Below are positions 42,107 through 51,291 of a DNA stretch of 64,000 bases, piece by piece (position 1 is the first letter of the stretch; each line of letters opens with the position of its first letter). A program made the translations under genes and the position numbers. The notes beneath the pieces are model-generated. The model worked only from the letters and a program-made list of their open reading frames with translations. It had not been told where the DNA came from and did no database searches. Origin of the DNA: Pseudochelatococcus lubricantis (lineage in GTDB: Bacteria; Pseudomonadota; Alphaproteobacteria; Rhizobiales; Beijerinckiaceae); NCBI RefSeq assembly GCF_042432495.1, contig NZ_JBHLXC010000002.1, positions 124,001 to 188,000 on the forward strand, read 5' to 3'.

Positions 42107-44848
42107 ATGAACGCCATACCGCCAGCAGCCCCCGCCGATCCCGCGCCCCAGTGGCACGCCCTGCCGGCCGAGGCGGTCCGCAGGGAACTGGAGGTCGGCG
42201 AGGACGGCCTCGACGACGCGCAGGTTCGCCGCCGGCGCGGCATCCACGGCTTCAACCGGCTGCCGAAGCCGCCGCGCCGCAACCCCATCCTGCGCTTTCT
42301 GGCCCAGTTCGACAACGTGCTGATCTACGTCCTGCTGGCGGGGGCGGTCGCGGCCCTCGTGCTCGGCCATATGATCGACGCGGCGGTGATTCTGGCGGTG
42401 GTGGTGGTCAACGCTGTCGTGGGCTTCGTGCAGGAGGGCAAGGCGGAGGCGGCGCTCGGCGCCATCCGGGACATGATCTCGCCCCGCGCCAACGTCATCC
42501 GCGGCGGCGCGCGCACCAGCGTCCCGGCGGATGAACTCGTGCCGGGCGACATCGTGCTGCTGGAGGCAGGCGACCGGGTGCCAGCCGACCTGCGCCTGAC
42601 GCACGCGCGCAACCTGCTGATCGACGAAGCGATCCTGACGGGCGAATCGATCGCCGCCGAAAAGCACAACGTACCCGCCGCCCCCGACGCGCCGCTGGGC
42701 GACCGCACCAGCCTCGCCTTCTCCGGCACCATGGTCGCCGCGGGACAGGGTACGGGCATCGTCGTGGCGACAGGCACCGCCACCGAGATCGGCCACATCT
42801 CGACGCTGCTCGCCAATGTCGAGCCGATGTCGACCCCCCTGCTGCGCCAGATCAACGAATTCGCGCGACGTTTCACGCTGCTGGCGCTGGCCTGCGGCGT
42901 GGTGCTGTTCTTCTTCGCCGTCCATGCTCGCAGCTTCGGCTGGGCCGATGCGCTCATTGCCGTGGTGGCGCTGGCCGTGGGTGTGGTGCCGGAAGGGCTG
43001 CCGGCCGTGATCACCATCACGCTCGCCATCGGCGTGCGGCGCATGGCCGCGCGCAACGCCGTGATCCGCCGTCTGCCAGCCGTCGAGACGCTCGGCGCGA
43101 CCTCCGTCATCTGTTCCGACAAGACCGGCACGCTGACCCGCAACGAGATGACGGTGCGCAGCATCATCACTGCCGAAGACTTTCTGCGCGTCGCGGGCGC
43201 GGGCTATGCGCCGGAGGGCGGCATCGCCACGCTCCACGGCGAGGCCGTGCACCCTGCCGCGACAGACCCTGTCGGGCGGCTCCTGCTCGCCGGGGCGCTG
43301 TGCAACGACGCGCAACTCCACTGGCGCGACGGCCGCTGGATCGTCGACGGCGACCCGATGGAGGGCGCGCTGCTGACGCTCGCCCGCAAGGCCGACCTAG
43401 ACCCTTCGCAGGAGCGCGGGACGTGGGAGCGCCTGGACGAGATCCCGTTCGATTCCGGCCACCGCTTCATGGCCACACTGCACCACGCCCCCGGCGGGGG
43501 AGGCATCATCTTCATAAAGGGCGCACCCGAGCGGCTGATCGAGGTGTGCACCAGCCAGATGGCCGGCGACGGAACCGGGCACGACGTCCACGCGGCCATG
43601 GACGCTGACTACTGGCATGAGGAAATCGCCAAGGCAGCGGCGCATGGCGAGCGTGTGCTCGGCTTCGCCTTCCGCCCGCTGCCGAAGCTCGCCTCCCGCC
43701 TCACGTTCGATGACCTGCGCGACGGGCTGGTGTTCATCGGCCTCACCGGCTTCATCGACCCGCCGCGTGACGAGGCCGTCGCCGCCATCCGCGAGTGCCA
43801 CACCGCCGGCATCGCGGTGAAGATGATCACGGGCGACCATGCCGCCACCGCCGCCGCGATCGCCCGGCAGCTCGGTCTCTCGCCGACCCCGGCCGTGGCG
43901 ACCGGCGCGGATGTCGAGGCCCTGTCAGACGACGAACTGCCGGCGTTCGCCGCACGCACCGACGTTTTCGCGCGGACGAGCCCGCAGCACAAGCTGCGCA
44001 TCGTCAAGGCCCTGCAGACGACGGGCGCCGTTGTCGCCATGACGGGCGACGGCGTCAACGACGCGCCCTCCCTGCGGCAGGCCGACGTCGGCATCGCCAT
44101 GGGCCGCAAGGGCACAGAGGCCGCCAAGGAGGCGGCGCAGGTCGTGCTGCTCGACGACAACTTCGCCTCCATCGTCGCCGCCGTTTCGGAGGGACGCACG
44201 GTCTACGACAACATTCGCAAGATGATCGCCTGGACGCTGCCCACCAACGGCGGCGAACTCCTCGCCGTTGTCTTCGCCATCGCGGCCGGCCTCGCCATGC
44301 CGCTGACGCCGGCGCAGATCCTGTGGCTCAACCTCATCACGGCGGGCACGCTGGGACTTGCGCTGGCGTTCGAGCCGGCCGAGCCGGGCGTGATGGCGCG
44401 CAGGCCGCGCGATGCCCGTGCGGGACTGCTGTCGCCGTTCATGCTCTGGCGAGTGCTTCTGGTTTCCGTCCTGTTCCTGATCGCGCTGCTCGCCGTCTAT
44501 TTCTACAGTCTGTCGCGCGGCGACGATCTCGCCCTGACACGCACCTTGTGCGTCAACGCGCTGGTCATCCTTGACACATTCTATCTGTTCAACGTGCGCT
44601 ATCTCAACACCTCCTCCTTTACATTGCGGGGAGCGCTCGGCACCCGGGCGGTGCTCGCCGCCGTCGGCGCCGTGGCGCTGGGACAGTTCATCTTCACCTA
44701 TGCGCCGTTCATGCAGGCGGCCTTCGACACGCGGCCCGTCACCTGGCAGGACGGCGGCCTGCTCGTTCTGCTGGGCATCGCCATCATGATCGTACTTGAA
44801 ATCGAGAAATGGCTGCTGCGCCGCTTCAGACTTTTCGGCATGGAGTAA
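42107..44848 (+). CDS. P2-type cation-transporting ATPase
   Basis: A 913-aa ion pump with a cation ATPase N-domain, TGES actuator loop, PEGLPA in helix M4, phosphorylated Asp338 in DKTGTLT, KGAPE nucleotide site and GDGVNDAPSL. About ten helices are present. In M5 the N and E of the Ca-pump site are kept (PTNGGE), but in M6 the motif is NLITAGTLG where Ca pumps have N-L-V-T-D-G-L-P, so the key Asp is missing. This makes a standard Ca2+ pump doubtful; Mg2+, another cation or no firm assignment is safer. It lies alone between fmt and an AraC gene, which breaks the usual fmt-def order. Confidence 0.9.
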   Translation: MNAIPPAAPADPAPQWHALPAEAVRRELEVGEDGLDDAQVRRRRGIHGFNRLPKPPRRNPILRFLAQFDNVLIYVLLAGAVAALVLGHMIDAAVILAVVVVNAVVGFVQEGKAEAALGAIRDMISPRANVIRGGARTSVPADELVPGDIVLLEAGDRVPADLRLTHARNLLIDEAILTGESIAAEKHNVPAAPDAPLGDRTSLAFSGTMVAAGQGTGIVVATGTATEIGHISTLLANVEPMSTPLLRQINEFARRFTLLALACGVVLFFFAVHARSFGWADALIAVVALAVGVVPEGLPAVITITLAIGVRRMAARNAVIRRLPAVETLGATSVICSDKTGTLTRNEMTVRSIITAEDFLRVAGAGYAPEGGIATLHGEAVHPAATDPVGRLLLAGALCNDAQLHWRDGRWIVDGDPMEGALLTLARKADLDPSQERGTWERLDEIPFDSGHRFMATLHHAPGGGGIIFIKGAPERLIEVCTSQMAGDGTGHDVHAAMDADYWHEEIAKAAAHGERVLGFAFRPLPKLASRLTFDDLRDGLVFIGLTGFIDPPRDEAVAAIRECHTAGIAVKMITGDHAATAAAIARQLGLSPTPAVATGADVEALSDDELPAFAARTDVFARTSPQHKLRIVKALQTTGAVVAMTGDGVNDAPSLRQADVGIAMGRKGTEAAKEAAQVVLLDDNFASIVAAVSEGRTVYDNIRKMIAWTLPTNGGELLAVVFAIAAGLAMPLTPAQILWLNLITAGTLGLALAFEPAEPGVMARRPRDARAGLLSPFMLWRVLLVSVLFLIALLAVYFYSLSRGDDLALTRTLCVNALVILDTFYLFNVRYLNTSSFTLRGALGTRAVLAAVGAVALGQFIFTYAPFMQAAFDTRPVTWQDGGLLVLLGIAIMIVLEIEKWLLRRFRLFGME

Positions 44849-44867
44849 CCGGGAGCGGAACGGGTCC

Positions 44868-46118
44868 CTATTCGGTGAAACGGCGGCCCTCCGGCATCGG
44901 GTGGCAGCGGACGGCGCGGCGGGGAGCGCGGCGCCTGAACAGCATTTCGCGCGGCAAGGGAACGGTTTCCCCCTCCTCATCGCGCCGCGCGCCGATTCGG
45001 CCCGCCGGTTCCGCCACCGGCCGCGCCGTGCCGCGATCCGGCGCGGCCCCCCGTTGTATCGGCGAAGGCGCCACGGAGCCGCGCGGCGAGTAGCCGAATT
45101 CGCGGCGGAAATTCCGGTAGAACGTCGATATGTCCTTGAAGCCGGAGTCGAAGGCAATCGACGTGACCTTCTTCGCGCCGGGGGCGCTCAACTGGCGGCG
45201 CGCCTCTTCCAGCCGGTGGCTCAGCACCGCGCCGTGCAGCGAAAGATCGGCCTCCGCGAAGGCATTATAGAGCTTGCGGACCGAAACCGCGCAATGGCGC
45301 GCAAGGCGGGCGGGCGTCAGGTCTGCGTCGCGCGCATGCTGGCGCAGATAGCGCTGCACGGCGGCGATGATGTCGCGGTCGTCCCTGTCTCCGTCCGCGG
45401 CCTGACCGGCCTCTCCCGTTGCCTGCCGCCCGGTCCTCTCGCAATTCTCCAGCACCTCGCCGATCAGGCCGGCCAGTTGCGCCGCAAGATGTGCCACATC
45501 CGCGCCGGGCGCCGGATCGCCGTGCGCCAGCGCCGCGAGAACGGAGCCACCGACCTGCCGCAGCGCCGTGCCCGCGTCAGCCTGGCTGGCGCCGTCATCT
45601 GCCGGCGCGGCAGCAGTGTGAGGCACGACCACCGGCTGCCGCATGCGAGCCGCGAGAGCGGACGTGCCCGTCAGGCTGATCCAGCCGATGGAACAGGGCG
45701 CATGCACGTCGCCCGCACGGATGGCGAAGTCGGTATCGGAGCTGACGATCGCCACGTCGAGAGGCGTCAGCTTGCCGCCGACCCGCAGCGTCATGCCGCC
45801 GGCGCGCCGGAACAGCAGGATCACGGCCGGTTCGCGCATGTCCCGCTCCCCGGCGACATGGCGTATCTGCTCGCCGCATGTCGCGGCAACAGCGGACAGT
45901 TGTGGCGTCAGCCCGATGTCCGCCCTGAACGAATGATCGTCCGGACTGGCGGTCGCAGACACTACCGATCCACATGCCTTGTTGAATTCCGCGGAATTGA
46001 CGCACCGTATGGTTTCAATAGCGCTTGCATCAACCCCCGGGCCATCCGTTGTCAACAGTATACGATCACGTCTTCCGTCGATATACTTTTGTTTTACGTC
46101 GATGTCCATATTCGTCAC
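44868..46118 (-). CDS. AraC-family transcription regulator
   Basis: A 416-aa regulator with an N-terminal region like the AraC-binding-like (OxyR/FeaR type, DUF) sensor (LTPLDVAIVSSDTDF, about 85-160) and a C-terminal double helix-turn-helix (about 250-350; ARHCAVSVRKLYNAF and IAFDSGFKDISTFYRNFRREFGYSPR). An unusual 65-residue Arg/Pro-rich tail follows the HTH. The inducer and targets are unknown. It is convergent with the P-type ATPase, 19 bp apart, so it is not in an operon with it. A second Met three codons in (46109) is an alternative start. Confidence 0.87.
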   Translation of the reverse strand: MTNMDIDVKQKYIDGRRDRILLTTDGPGVDASAIETIRCVNSAEFNKACGSVVSATASPDDHSFRADIGLTPQLSAVAATCGEQIRHVAGERDMREPAVILLFRRAGGMTLRVGGKLTPLDVAIVSSDTDFAIRAGDVHAPCSIGWISLTGTSALAARMRQPVVVPHTAAAPADDGASQADAGTALRQVGGSVLAALAHGDPAPGADVAHLAAQLAGLIGEVLENCERTGRQATGEAGQAADGDRDDRDIIAAVQRYLRQHARDADLTPARLARHCAVSVRKLYNAFAEADLSLHGAVLSHRLEEARRQLSAPGAKKVTSIAFDSGFKDISTFYRNFRREFGYSPRGSVAPSPIQRGAAPDRGTARPVAEPAGRIGARRDEEGETVPLPREMLFRRRAPRRAVRCHPMPEGRRFTE

Positions 46119-46584
46119 TTTCTCAAGATTTCTAGTGAAACCAACATGACAGGCTCAGTGAACCAGTGTCCGTTGGTCGACATGAACGCCGCGGCACCCG
46201 ATATTGATAATGACGGTGAAAAGCGCATAAATTGCGTCAACGACCGAAAAATTGCGAAATTTGTCGTTTGACCCGTCGTTTATATACACACCTTCACGCA
46301 ATATGCAACTTTCAGTTGCGTTTTTGAAGGACATGGTTGTTATTCGTGACACATACGCGCAGACTCCGGCCGGCAATCCGGACGAGACCAAGAAGCCCTG
46401 ACAAACCTCCGGACTGAGGATGCCGCGAGATTTTGTTTGGGGTTCTGAACGCCGGCAGCATGGCGGATCTGCCCGCGCCCGCCGGTTATGCTATGCTGCC
46501 GTGCAACAGGAGGCGCCGGATGGCCGAACCGGCGCCGCGAGGCGGGCCTCCCTCGGCGCGACCATCCCGACAAGTGAGCATCCC
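46119..46584. other. Gap of 466 bp, AT-rich, between araC-type and MBL genes
   Basis: Divergent control region, clearly richer in A+T (especially 46190-46350) than the genes around it. It holds a minus-strand promoter candidate (46281-46308) and the dyad GCAACT-TTC-AGTTGC at 46305-46319 beside its -35. No coding signal that I trust. Confidence 0.5.
46281..46308 (-). promoter_or_regulatory. Promoter candidate for the AraC-family gene
   Basis: Minus strand: TTGCAT (46308-46303), 16 bases, TATATA (46286-46281). The -35 overlaps a GCAACT/AGTTGC dyad that could bind a regulator. It would give a leader of about 155 nt. Confidence 0.4.
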
Positions 46585-47490
46585 ATGTCAGACATACCCT
46601 TCGAGCGAGACGACAGCGCTGTCGCGGGGCAGGTTTCGCGACCCGAGCCGCTCGTGCGCCGGGTGATCGCGCCGAACGCCAGCGCCTACACCTATACCGG
46701 TACCTGCACCTACATCGTCGGCGAGGGCGATGTCGCCATCATCGACCCCGGCCCCGACGATCCCGCCCATCTCGCCCGCCTGCTCGACACGGTGAAGGGC
46801 GAGCGGGTGTCGCGGATCGTCGTCACCCATACACACTTCGACCACACGGCGGGCCTTGCCGCTCTGCAGGCCGCGACGGGGGCCGAGGTGACGGGCTGCG
46901 CGCCGCACTTCGCCGCGCGCGCACCGGGCGAGGCCGAGGAGATCGAGGCCGCCGCCGACCTTGCCTACGCCCCCGACCGCGTGCTGGCCGACGGCGAGCG
47001 GCTCTCCGGCGAGGGCTGGACGCTCATCGCTGTCGCCACGCCCGGCCATACGGCCAACCACCTCGCCTTCGCGCTGGAGGAAACCGGCGCGCTGTTCTCC
47101 GGCGACCATGTGATGGCGTGGTCGACGACGCTGATCGCGCCGCCCGATGGCTCCATGGCCGCTTACATGGCCTCGCTGGAGAGCCTGCGCATGCGGGAGG
47201 ATCGCATCTACTGGCCGGGCCACGGCGGGCCGGTGCGCGACCCGCGCCGCTACGTGCGCGCCCTCCTCCATCACCGCCGGCAGCGCGAGGCGGCGATTCT
47301 GGCGCGGATCGAGGCGGGAGACGGCCGCATCGGCGAGATCGTGGACAAGCTCTACACCGGCCTCGCACCGGAACTGCGCGACGGCGCGGCCCGTTCCGTC
47401 TTCGCGCACATCGAAAGCCTCATCGCCGAAGGGCAGGTGGAATCCGAAGGGCCGGCGCACCTCGGCGGGCGTTTCCTGCGGCGGCGGTAG
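46585..47490 (+). CDS. MBL-fold metallo-hydrolase (LACTB2/GloB-like)
   Basis: A 301-aa hydrolase with the Zn motif THTHFDHTAGL, the downstream ligands in TPGHTANHL and FSGDHVM, and WPGHGGP. A C-terminal winged-helix-like domain (ILARIEAGDGRIGEIVDKLY) matches the LACTB2 group, which includes endoribonuclease-like and thioesterase-like members, so the substrate is not certain. I start at the ATG at 46585 (MSDIPFERDD). It is convergent with a DUF1499 gene 22 bp away. Confidence 0.87.
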   Translation: MSDIPFERDDSAVAGQVSRPEPLVRRVIAPNASAYTYTGTCTYIVGEGDVAIIDPGPDDPAHLARLLDTVKGERVSRIVVTHTHFDHTAGLAALQAATGAEVTGCAPHFAARAPGEAEEIEAAADLAYAPDRVLADGERLSGEGWTLIAVATPGHTANHLAFALEETGALFSGDHVMAWSTTLIAPPDGSMAAYMASLESLRMREDRIYWPGHGGPVRDPRRYVRALLHHRRQREAAILARIEAGDGRIGEIVDKLYTGLAPELRDGAARSVFAHIESLIAEGQVESEGPAHLGGRFLRRR

Positions 47491-47512
47491 CAGGCCGGCC
47501 GGGCCGGCACCC

Positions 47513-48346
47513 TCACCCCCGGGCGACGCCTTCTTCCGGGTCCACCCTTTCGAGAAAACGTTCGATGGGCTGCGGGCCGGTGCCCACGTCGAACAGTGGA
47601 TAGCGCGGCACGGAGCGCACGTCGATGGTGGTGCCGTCGGCGTGAATGCGCAGCCGCACCGTCACGTCGACGGGCAGCTTCAGCACTCCCGTGTATAGCA
47701 GCGCGTCCAGATGACCCGTGCCGAAGCGCCCTCCCGGCGGGGCCGAATCGATGATTCGCCACCCCTCCGCCGCCGCCATCTGCTGCACGCGCGCGAAGAC
47801 CACGTCGGCAGCCAGATCGCTGCTGCGGGGGGCGAAATCGGGATGCTGCCGCCGCTGCAACTGCCGCAGCACCGCCTTGTCCGGAAACGGCAGGGCGACG
47901 CCGGGCCAGGTCCCGCCGCCCGCCGGCATCGCGGCGCCGGGGACGTATCCGCCGCGCGCGTCCATGGCGGCCGTGGTGCGCGAGAAGGCTGGCGGGCGCG
48001 TCGTATCCGTCGACAGGTCGGCGTAATAGGGCATCAGCAGCAGGCGGACGGCCAGAAAACCGGGATAGGCAAGCACCACGGCGGCGATCAGCAGCGCGTG
48101 GATGGCTTCCCCGAGGCCCCGGCGGCCCTCGCGCCAGATCTGGACGAAGGCGGCGACCGCGAGCGCCGCCGCGGTGGCGGCCAGCAGCGCGGCCGCGCCG
48201 ATGACGGCGAGCCCCGCGCCGAGGTCCACAAGCCCGAGCCGCAGCAGCACGACGCCGGCGGCCAGCACCGGCAGGCTGAACAGCCCGACGCGCCGGCCAG
48301 CGACAGCGGCGCGGCTGACGGGTTCTTCGACAACGAGACGTCGCAT
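47513..48346 (-). CDS. DUF1499 membrane protein
   Basis: A 277-aa protein: three or four hydrophobic helices in the first 115 residues, then a soluble DUF1499 domain with the segment RSSDLAADVVFARVQQMA and the PVDVTVRLRIHADGTTIDVRS-type strand. The family is common in alphaproteobacteria and has no known function. I start at 48346 (MRRLVVEE); an ATG at 48370 adds eight residues. Monocistronic. Confidence 0.82.
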   Translation of the reverse strand: MRRLVVEEPVSRAAVAGRRVGLFSLPVLAAGVVLLRLGLVDLGAGLAVIGAAALLAATAAALAVAAFVQIWREGRRGLGEAIHALLIAAVVLAYPGFLAVRLLLMPYYADLSTDTTRPPAFSRTTAAMDARGGYVPGAAMPAGGGTWPGVALPFPDKAVLRQLQRRQHPDFAPRSSDLAADVVFARVQQMAAAEGWRIIDSAPPGGRFGTGHLDALLYTGVLKLPVDVTVRLRIHADGTTIDVRSVPRYPLFDVGTGPQPIERFLERVDPEEGVARG

Positions 48347-48616
48347 GTTCCACCGGCCTGAAGCGATCACCGGATCACGATATCCGGGCGCACCGGGTCA
48401 ACATGTGCGCGACAGAACTTAATCATTCATTAGCAACACTCGCAAAGATTCCCGCCGGCACGGCGGGATGCCACGAGTTTGCCATGCACCGGTCAATACT
48501 CCGTCGCTATCATTCGTCATCGCTAGTGTGTCGGCGCGTTCCGCCAGCATCCTGCGGCAGCGTTCCGCCTAACCCCAACTCCGGCATCCCGGTTCCAGCA
48601 TCGTTGTGTGAGTATC

Positions 48617-48844
48617 ATGACCGCCAAGCAGTACCAACCCGACACGACCGCCATCCATGACACGGCCGCAGTTCAGGCGCAGCGCGCGGCCATCGAGCCG
48701 ACCGGCAAGCGTCTGCCCCCGCCCTTCCGGGCGCTCGGCATCCCCGCCCTCGCGGCGGCGACCCGCCGCGCGCAGGGGAGCCGCGACACGGCAAAAGCCG
48801 CCCACGATCTGCCCGTCTTCCTGCGCCAGCCCCACTATAGCTGA
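48617..48844 (+). CDS. Small hypothetical protein
   Basis: A possible 75-aa protein (MTAKQYQPDT...). It is hydrophilic with conserved-looking runs FRALGIPALAAATRR and LPVFLRQPHY, and has no membrane helix or known motif. No good ribosome site precedes the ATG at 48617. The codon pattern (GC-rich third positions) fits a real gene, but the evidence is limited; it could be a chance frame. Confidence 0.4.
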   Translation: MTAKQYQPDTTAIHDTAAVQAQRAAIEPTGKRLPPPFRALGIPALAAATRRAQGSRDTAKAAHDLPVFLRQPHYS

Positions 48845-48897
48845 CGCAGCCACGAACCATCGGCGCCGGCAAGCGGCGCCGATACCGCCTTCATCCG

Positions 48898-49512
48898 TTA
48901 CTTGACGACCACGCGGGCGCCAGGATCGACGCGGTTGTACAGATCGATCACGTCGATGTTACGCATGCGGATGCAGCCGGAGGACACCGCGCGTCCGATC
49001 TTCTCCGGCTCGTTGGTGCCGTGAATCCTGTACAGCGTATCGCGGCCCTGCGCGTCATAGAGATAGAGCGCCCGCGCGCCCAGCGGATTGAGCGGGCCGC
49101 CGCTCACCGGGTGGACATGGGGCCAGCGCTTGACCATCTCGGCAGGCGGATTCCAGTTCGGCCATTCGGCCTTGCGCCGGATCGTCGCCTCGCCCGTCCA
49201 GCCATATGCCTCGTCGCCGACGGCAACGCCGTAGCGCATCGCCTTCTTGTCCGGCAGCACGTAGTAAAGCAGCTTCTTCTTCTGGTCCACGACGATGGTG
49301 CCCGGCGCTTCGCCAGTGGGGTCGTCGATGAGATAACGCTCGAACTCCAGACCGACGTCCGCATTCGGCATCTGCGCCATCCATTCCGCGTCCCGCCCGG
49401 AAACGGAGGGATCGGGCGTGCTTTTGTAAGTGCAGCCCGCCAGCGCCAGACCGATGCCCGCCACCAGCATCAGCAGCACGCGCTTCCATTGCACAATCCT
49501 GGACCTCACCAT
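48898..49512 (-). CDS. L,D-transpeptidase lipoprotein (YkuD domain)
   Basis: Periplasmic enzyme that makes 3-3 cross-links in peptidoglycan or ties proteins to it. The 204-aa protein has a lipoprotein signal peptide with lipobox LALAGC (Cys27) and a YkuD domain carrying the catalytic His in IHGTNEPEKIG and Cys in SSGCIRM. The Trp-rich WPNWNPPAEMVKRWP is typical of the family. It has an 813-bp non-coding region upstream, where a CtrA-type palindrome lies about 390 bp away. Confidence 0.93.
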   Translation of the reverse strand: MVRSRIVQWKRVLLMLVAGIGLALAGCTYKSTPDPSVSGRDAEWMAQMPNADVGLEFERYLIDDPTGEAPGTIVVDQKKKLLYYVLPDKKAMRYGVAVGDEAYGWTGEATIRRKAEWPNWNPPAEMVKRWPHVHPVSGGPLNPLGARALYLYDAQGRDTLYRIHGTNEPEKIGRAVSSGCIRMRNIDVIDLYNRVDPGARVVVK

Positions 49513-49903
49513 TCGTTGTCCTTCCGCAAGCTCAAAACGGCCGGCACGGTTCCCCGTCCCTTCGCACCTTCACGGATCATAAGGCCCCGCGCCACGGAAC
49601 GGTTCCATGGCGAGCGCCGGCATGAAAGTGCGATGGACGTCGAAGCGCCCGCCTCTTCCCCTCCAGATCGGCACGACTTCCGCTGAAGCGCCGCCCCGAC
49701 CCATCCATGTGAACGGGCGCGACCTGTCCCGGAAAGTGGCATCCCGTTCCGGGATCGCGCCCCAGACAAAACACAGCGACCGGGCCAGACACACGCGAAC
49801 CGGTTCCCCCGGCGATCCGTCCGGCGGCTGTGCAACAGCTCACCGCCGGAGTGCCTGATTCCGGGCTCAGCATGTATCAGATTCACCACGTCTATTGTGC
49901 TGT

Positions 49904-49926
49904 TTAACCATGTCGAAAATGGTTAA
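49904..49926. promoter_or_regulatory. TTAACCAT palindrome (CtrA-type site candidate)
   Basis: TTAACCAT, seven bases, ATGGTTAA: an exact inverted pair of the 8-mer TTAACCAT described as a CtrA-associated motif in alphaproteobacteria. It is about 390-400 bp from both flanking gene starts. Confidence 0.45.
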
Positions 49927-50039
49927 CAGATTGACGGCAACAGCATGAATTCAGCGGACAATCCGGCGCTTCTCCGGCTATCCCGCCGCCCGGCCGCGCG
50001 TGCCGGCTAAAAAAGACGTGCCGCCGCCGGGAAAATGGT

Positions 50040-50245
50040 TATGCTCTAGAATACCAGACCGGGAAACGGATGCTGTCTCCTGGCTGGATTGGGTGAAAAA
50101 ACAAAGAGATAGAGCGACGGCGCCACTGTAGTTTTCTCTCCGCCGCTCTCGCTCACGGTTCCGGAAAGCGGATACCGCCTTCCGGAAAATATGCTGTAAA
50201 AACAAAAGGATAGGACGGGATAACGATTCGTGGAAAATCACCCCG
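50040..50245. repeat. Extragenic repeat-like region, copy 3 (diverged)
   Basis: Contains ATGCTCTAGAATACC at its left, two related segments (AAAAAACAAAGAGATAGAGCG at 50096-50116, cited in part, and AAAACAAAAGGATAGGACGGG near 50198) and a hairpin TTCCGGAA-A-GCGG / CCGC-C-TTCCGGAA at 50159-50187. It resembles the Hyphomicrobiales intergenic repeat family by its CTCTAG and AAACAAAGGATAG elements. Confidence 0.45.
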
Positions 50246-50325
50246 GCCTGAAAGAACAATGATGCGTCCGGGAATCAGCGCTTTGCCTGAATCCGGCCCG
50301 GACGCCGCAGGGCAGGAAACGTTCA

Positions 50326-51255
50326 TTGAATACGCTGTATCTCTCCCACCCGGACTGTCTCGACCACCAGACGCAGCTTGGCCATCCCGAAAGGGCGGAC
50401 CGGCTCGTGGTTGTCGAAAGGGCGCTGGAGCAGGAGGTTTTCTCCGGCCTGCTGCGCGAGGCCGCGCCGCGCGGGGACGAAACCCTGGCCCTGCTCGCCC
50501 ATCCGGAAGACTATGTGCGCGACATCTACGAGGCGTTGCCGCGCGAGGACATCGTCAGCATCGCCGATGATACGGTTCTGTCGCCGGGATCGTGGAACGC
50601 GGCCATGCGCGCGCTCGGCGCCTGCCGGTACGCCGTCGACGAGGTCATGACGCGCAAGGTCGACAACGCTTTCTGCGCCATCCGTCCGCCCGGCCACCAC
50701 GCCGAACGCGACAAGCCGATGGGCTTCTGCCTGTTCAACAACGCCGCCGTCGCGGCGCGCTACGCGATGAAGGAACACGGCATCGAGCGGGTGGCGATTC
50801 TGGACTGGGACGTGCATCACGGCAACGGCACGCAGGACATCTTCTGGGCCGACAAGAATGTGCTCTATGCATCGATCCATGAGATGCCGCTCTTCCCCGG
50901 CACCGGCGCCGAGAACGAACGCGGCGAGTACGAGAACATCGTCAACGTGCCGCTGCACGCCGGCGACGGCAGCCCCGTCTTCCGGGAGGCACTGGATATC
51001 GCAGTCCTGCCGCGCATCGATTCGTTTGCTCCGGACCTCATCATCATTTCGGCCGGCTTCGATGCCCACTGGCGCGATCCGCTCGCCAACATCAACCTGA
51101 CGGAAGCGGATTTCGCGATCGCCACCCGCATGGTGCTCGACCTCGCGGACCGGCGCTGCGGCGGGCGGGTCGTATCGATTCTGGAAGGCGGATACGATCT
51201 CGTCGGCCTCTCGCGGTCAGTCGCGGCGCACGTCACCACCCTGATGCGGGGATGA
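50326..51255 (+). CDS. Histone deacetylase family protein (acetylpolyamine amidohydrolase-like)
   Basis: A 309-aa Zn hydrolase that removes acetyl or longer acyl groups from amines; bacterial members act on polyamines or acyl-lysine, so the substrate is not certain. Present are IRPPGHHAERDKPMGFCLFNN with the two active-site His, DWDVHHGNGTQ with the Zn Asp and His, GFDAHWRDPLA with the second Zn Asp, and EGGYDL. The start codon is TTG with AGGAA eight bases upstream; no ATG fits. Class II-like. In relatives it often lies near xseB-dxs, which are absent here. Confidence 0.93.
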   Translation: MNTLYLSHPDCLDHQTQLGHPERADRLVVVERALEQEVFSGLLREAAPRGDETLALLAHPEDYVRDIYEALPREDIVSIADDTVLSPGSWNAAMRALGACRYAVDEVMTRKVDNAFCAIRPPGHHAERDKPMGFCLFNNAAVAARYAMKEHGIERVAILDWDVHHGNGTQDIFWADKNVLYASIHEMPLFPGTGAENERGEYENIVNVPLHAGDGSPVFREALDIAVLPRIDSFAPDLIIISAGFDAHWRDPLANINLTEADFAIATRMVLDLADRRCGGRVVSILEGGYDLVGLSRSVAAHVTTLMRG

Positions 51256-51291
51256 CGGCGCCGCTCGTGCCGCGGCCGCGCGGCGGAGACG

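Larger units (their letters stand above)
49513..50325. other. Gap of 813 bp, largest in the window
   Basis: Lies between the divergent L,D-transpeptidase and histone-deacetylase-family genes. It holds a TTAACCAT palindrome (49904-49926) and a repeat-like region (50040-50245). Open frames here look like chance. The first 390 bp near the transpeptidase carry no recognisable element. Confidence 0.5.

Noticed and set aside
49506..49889. Possible gene upstream of the L,D-transpeptidase on the minus strand
   Set aside because: No ribosome site, Arg/Gly-biased composition and no recognisable motif; two competing frames look equally open.
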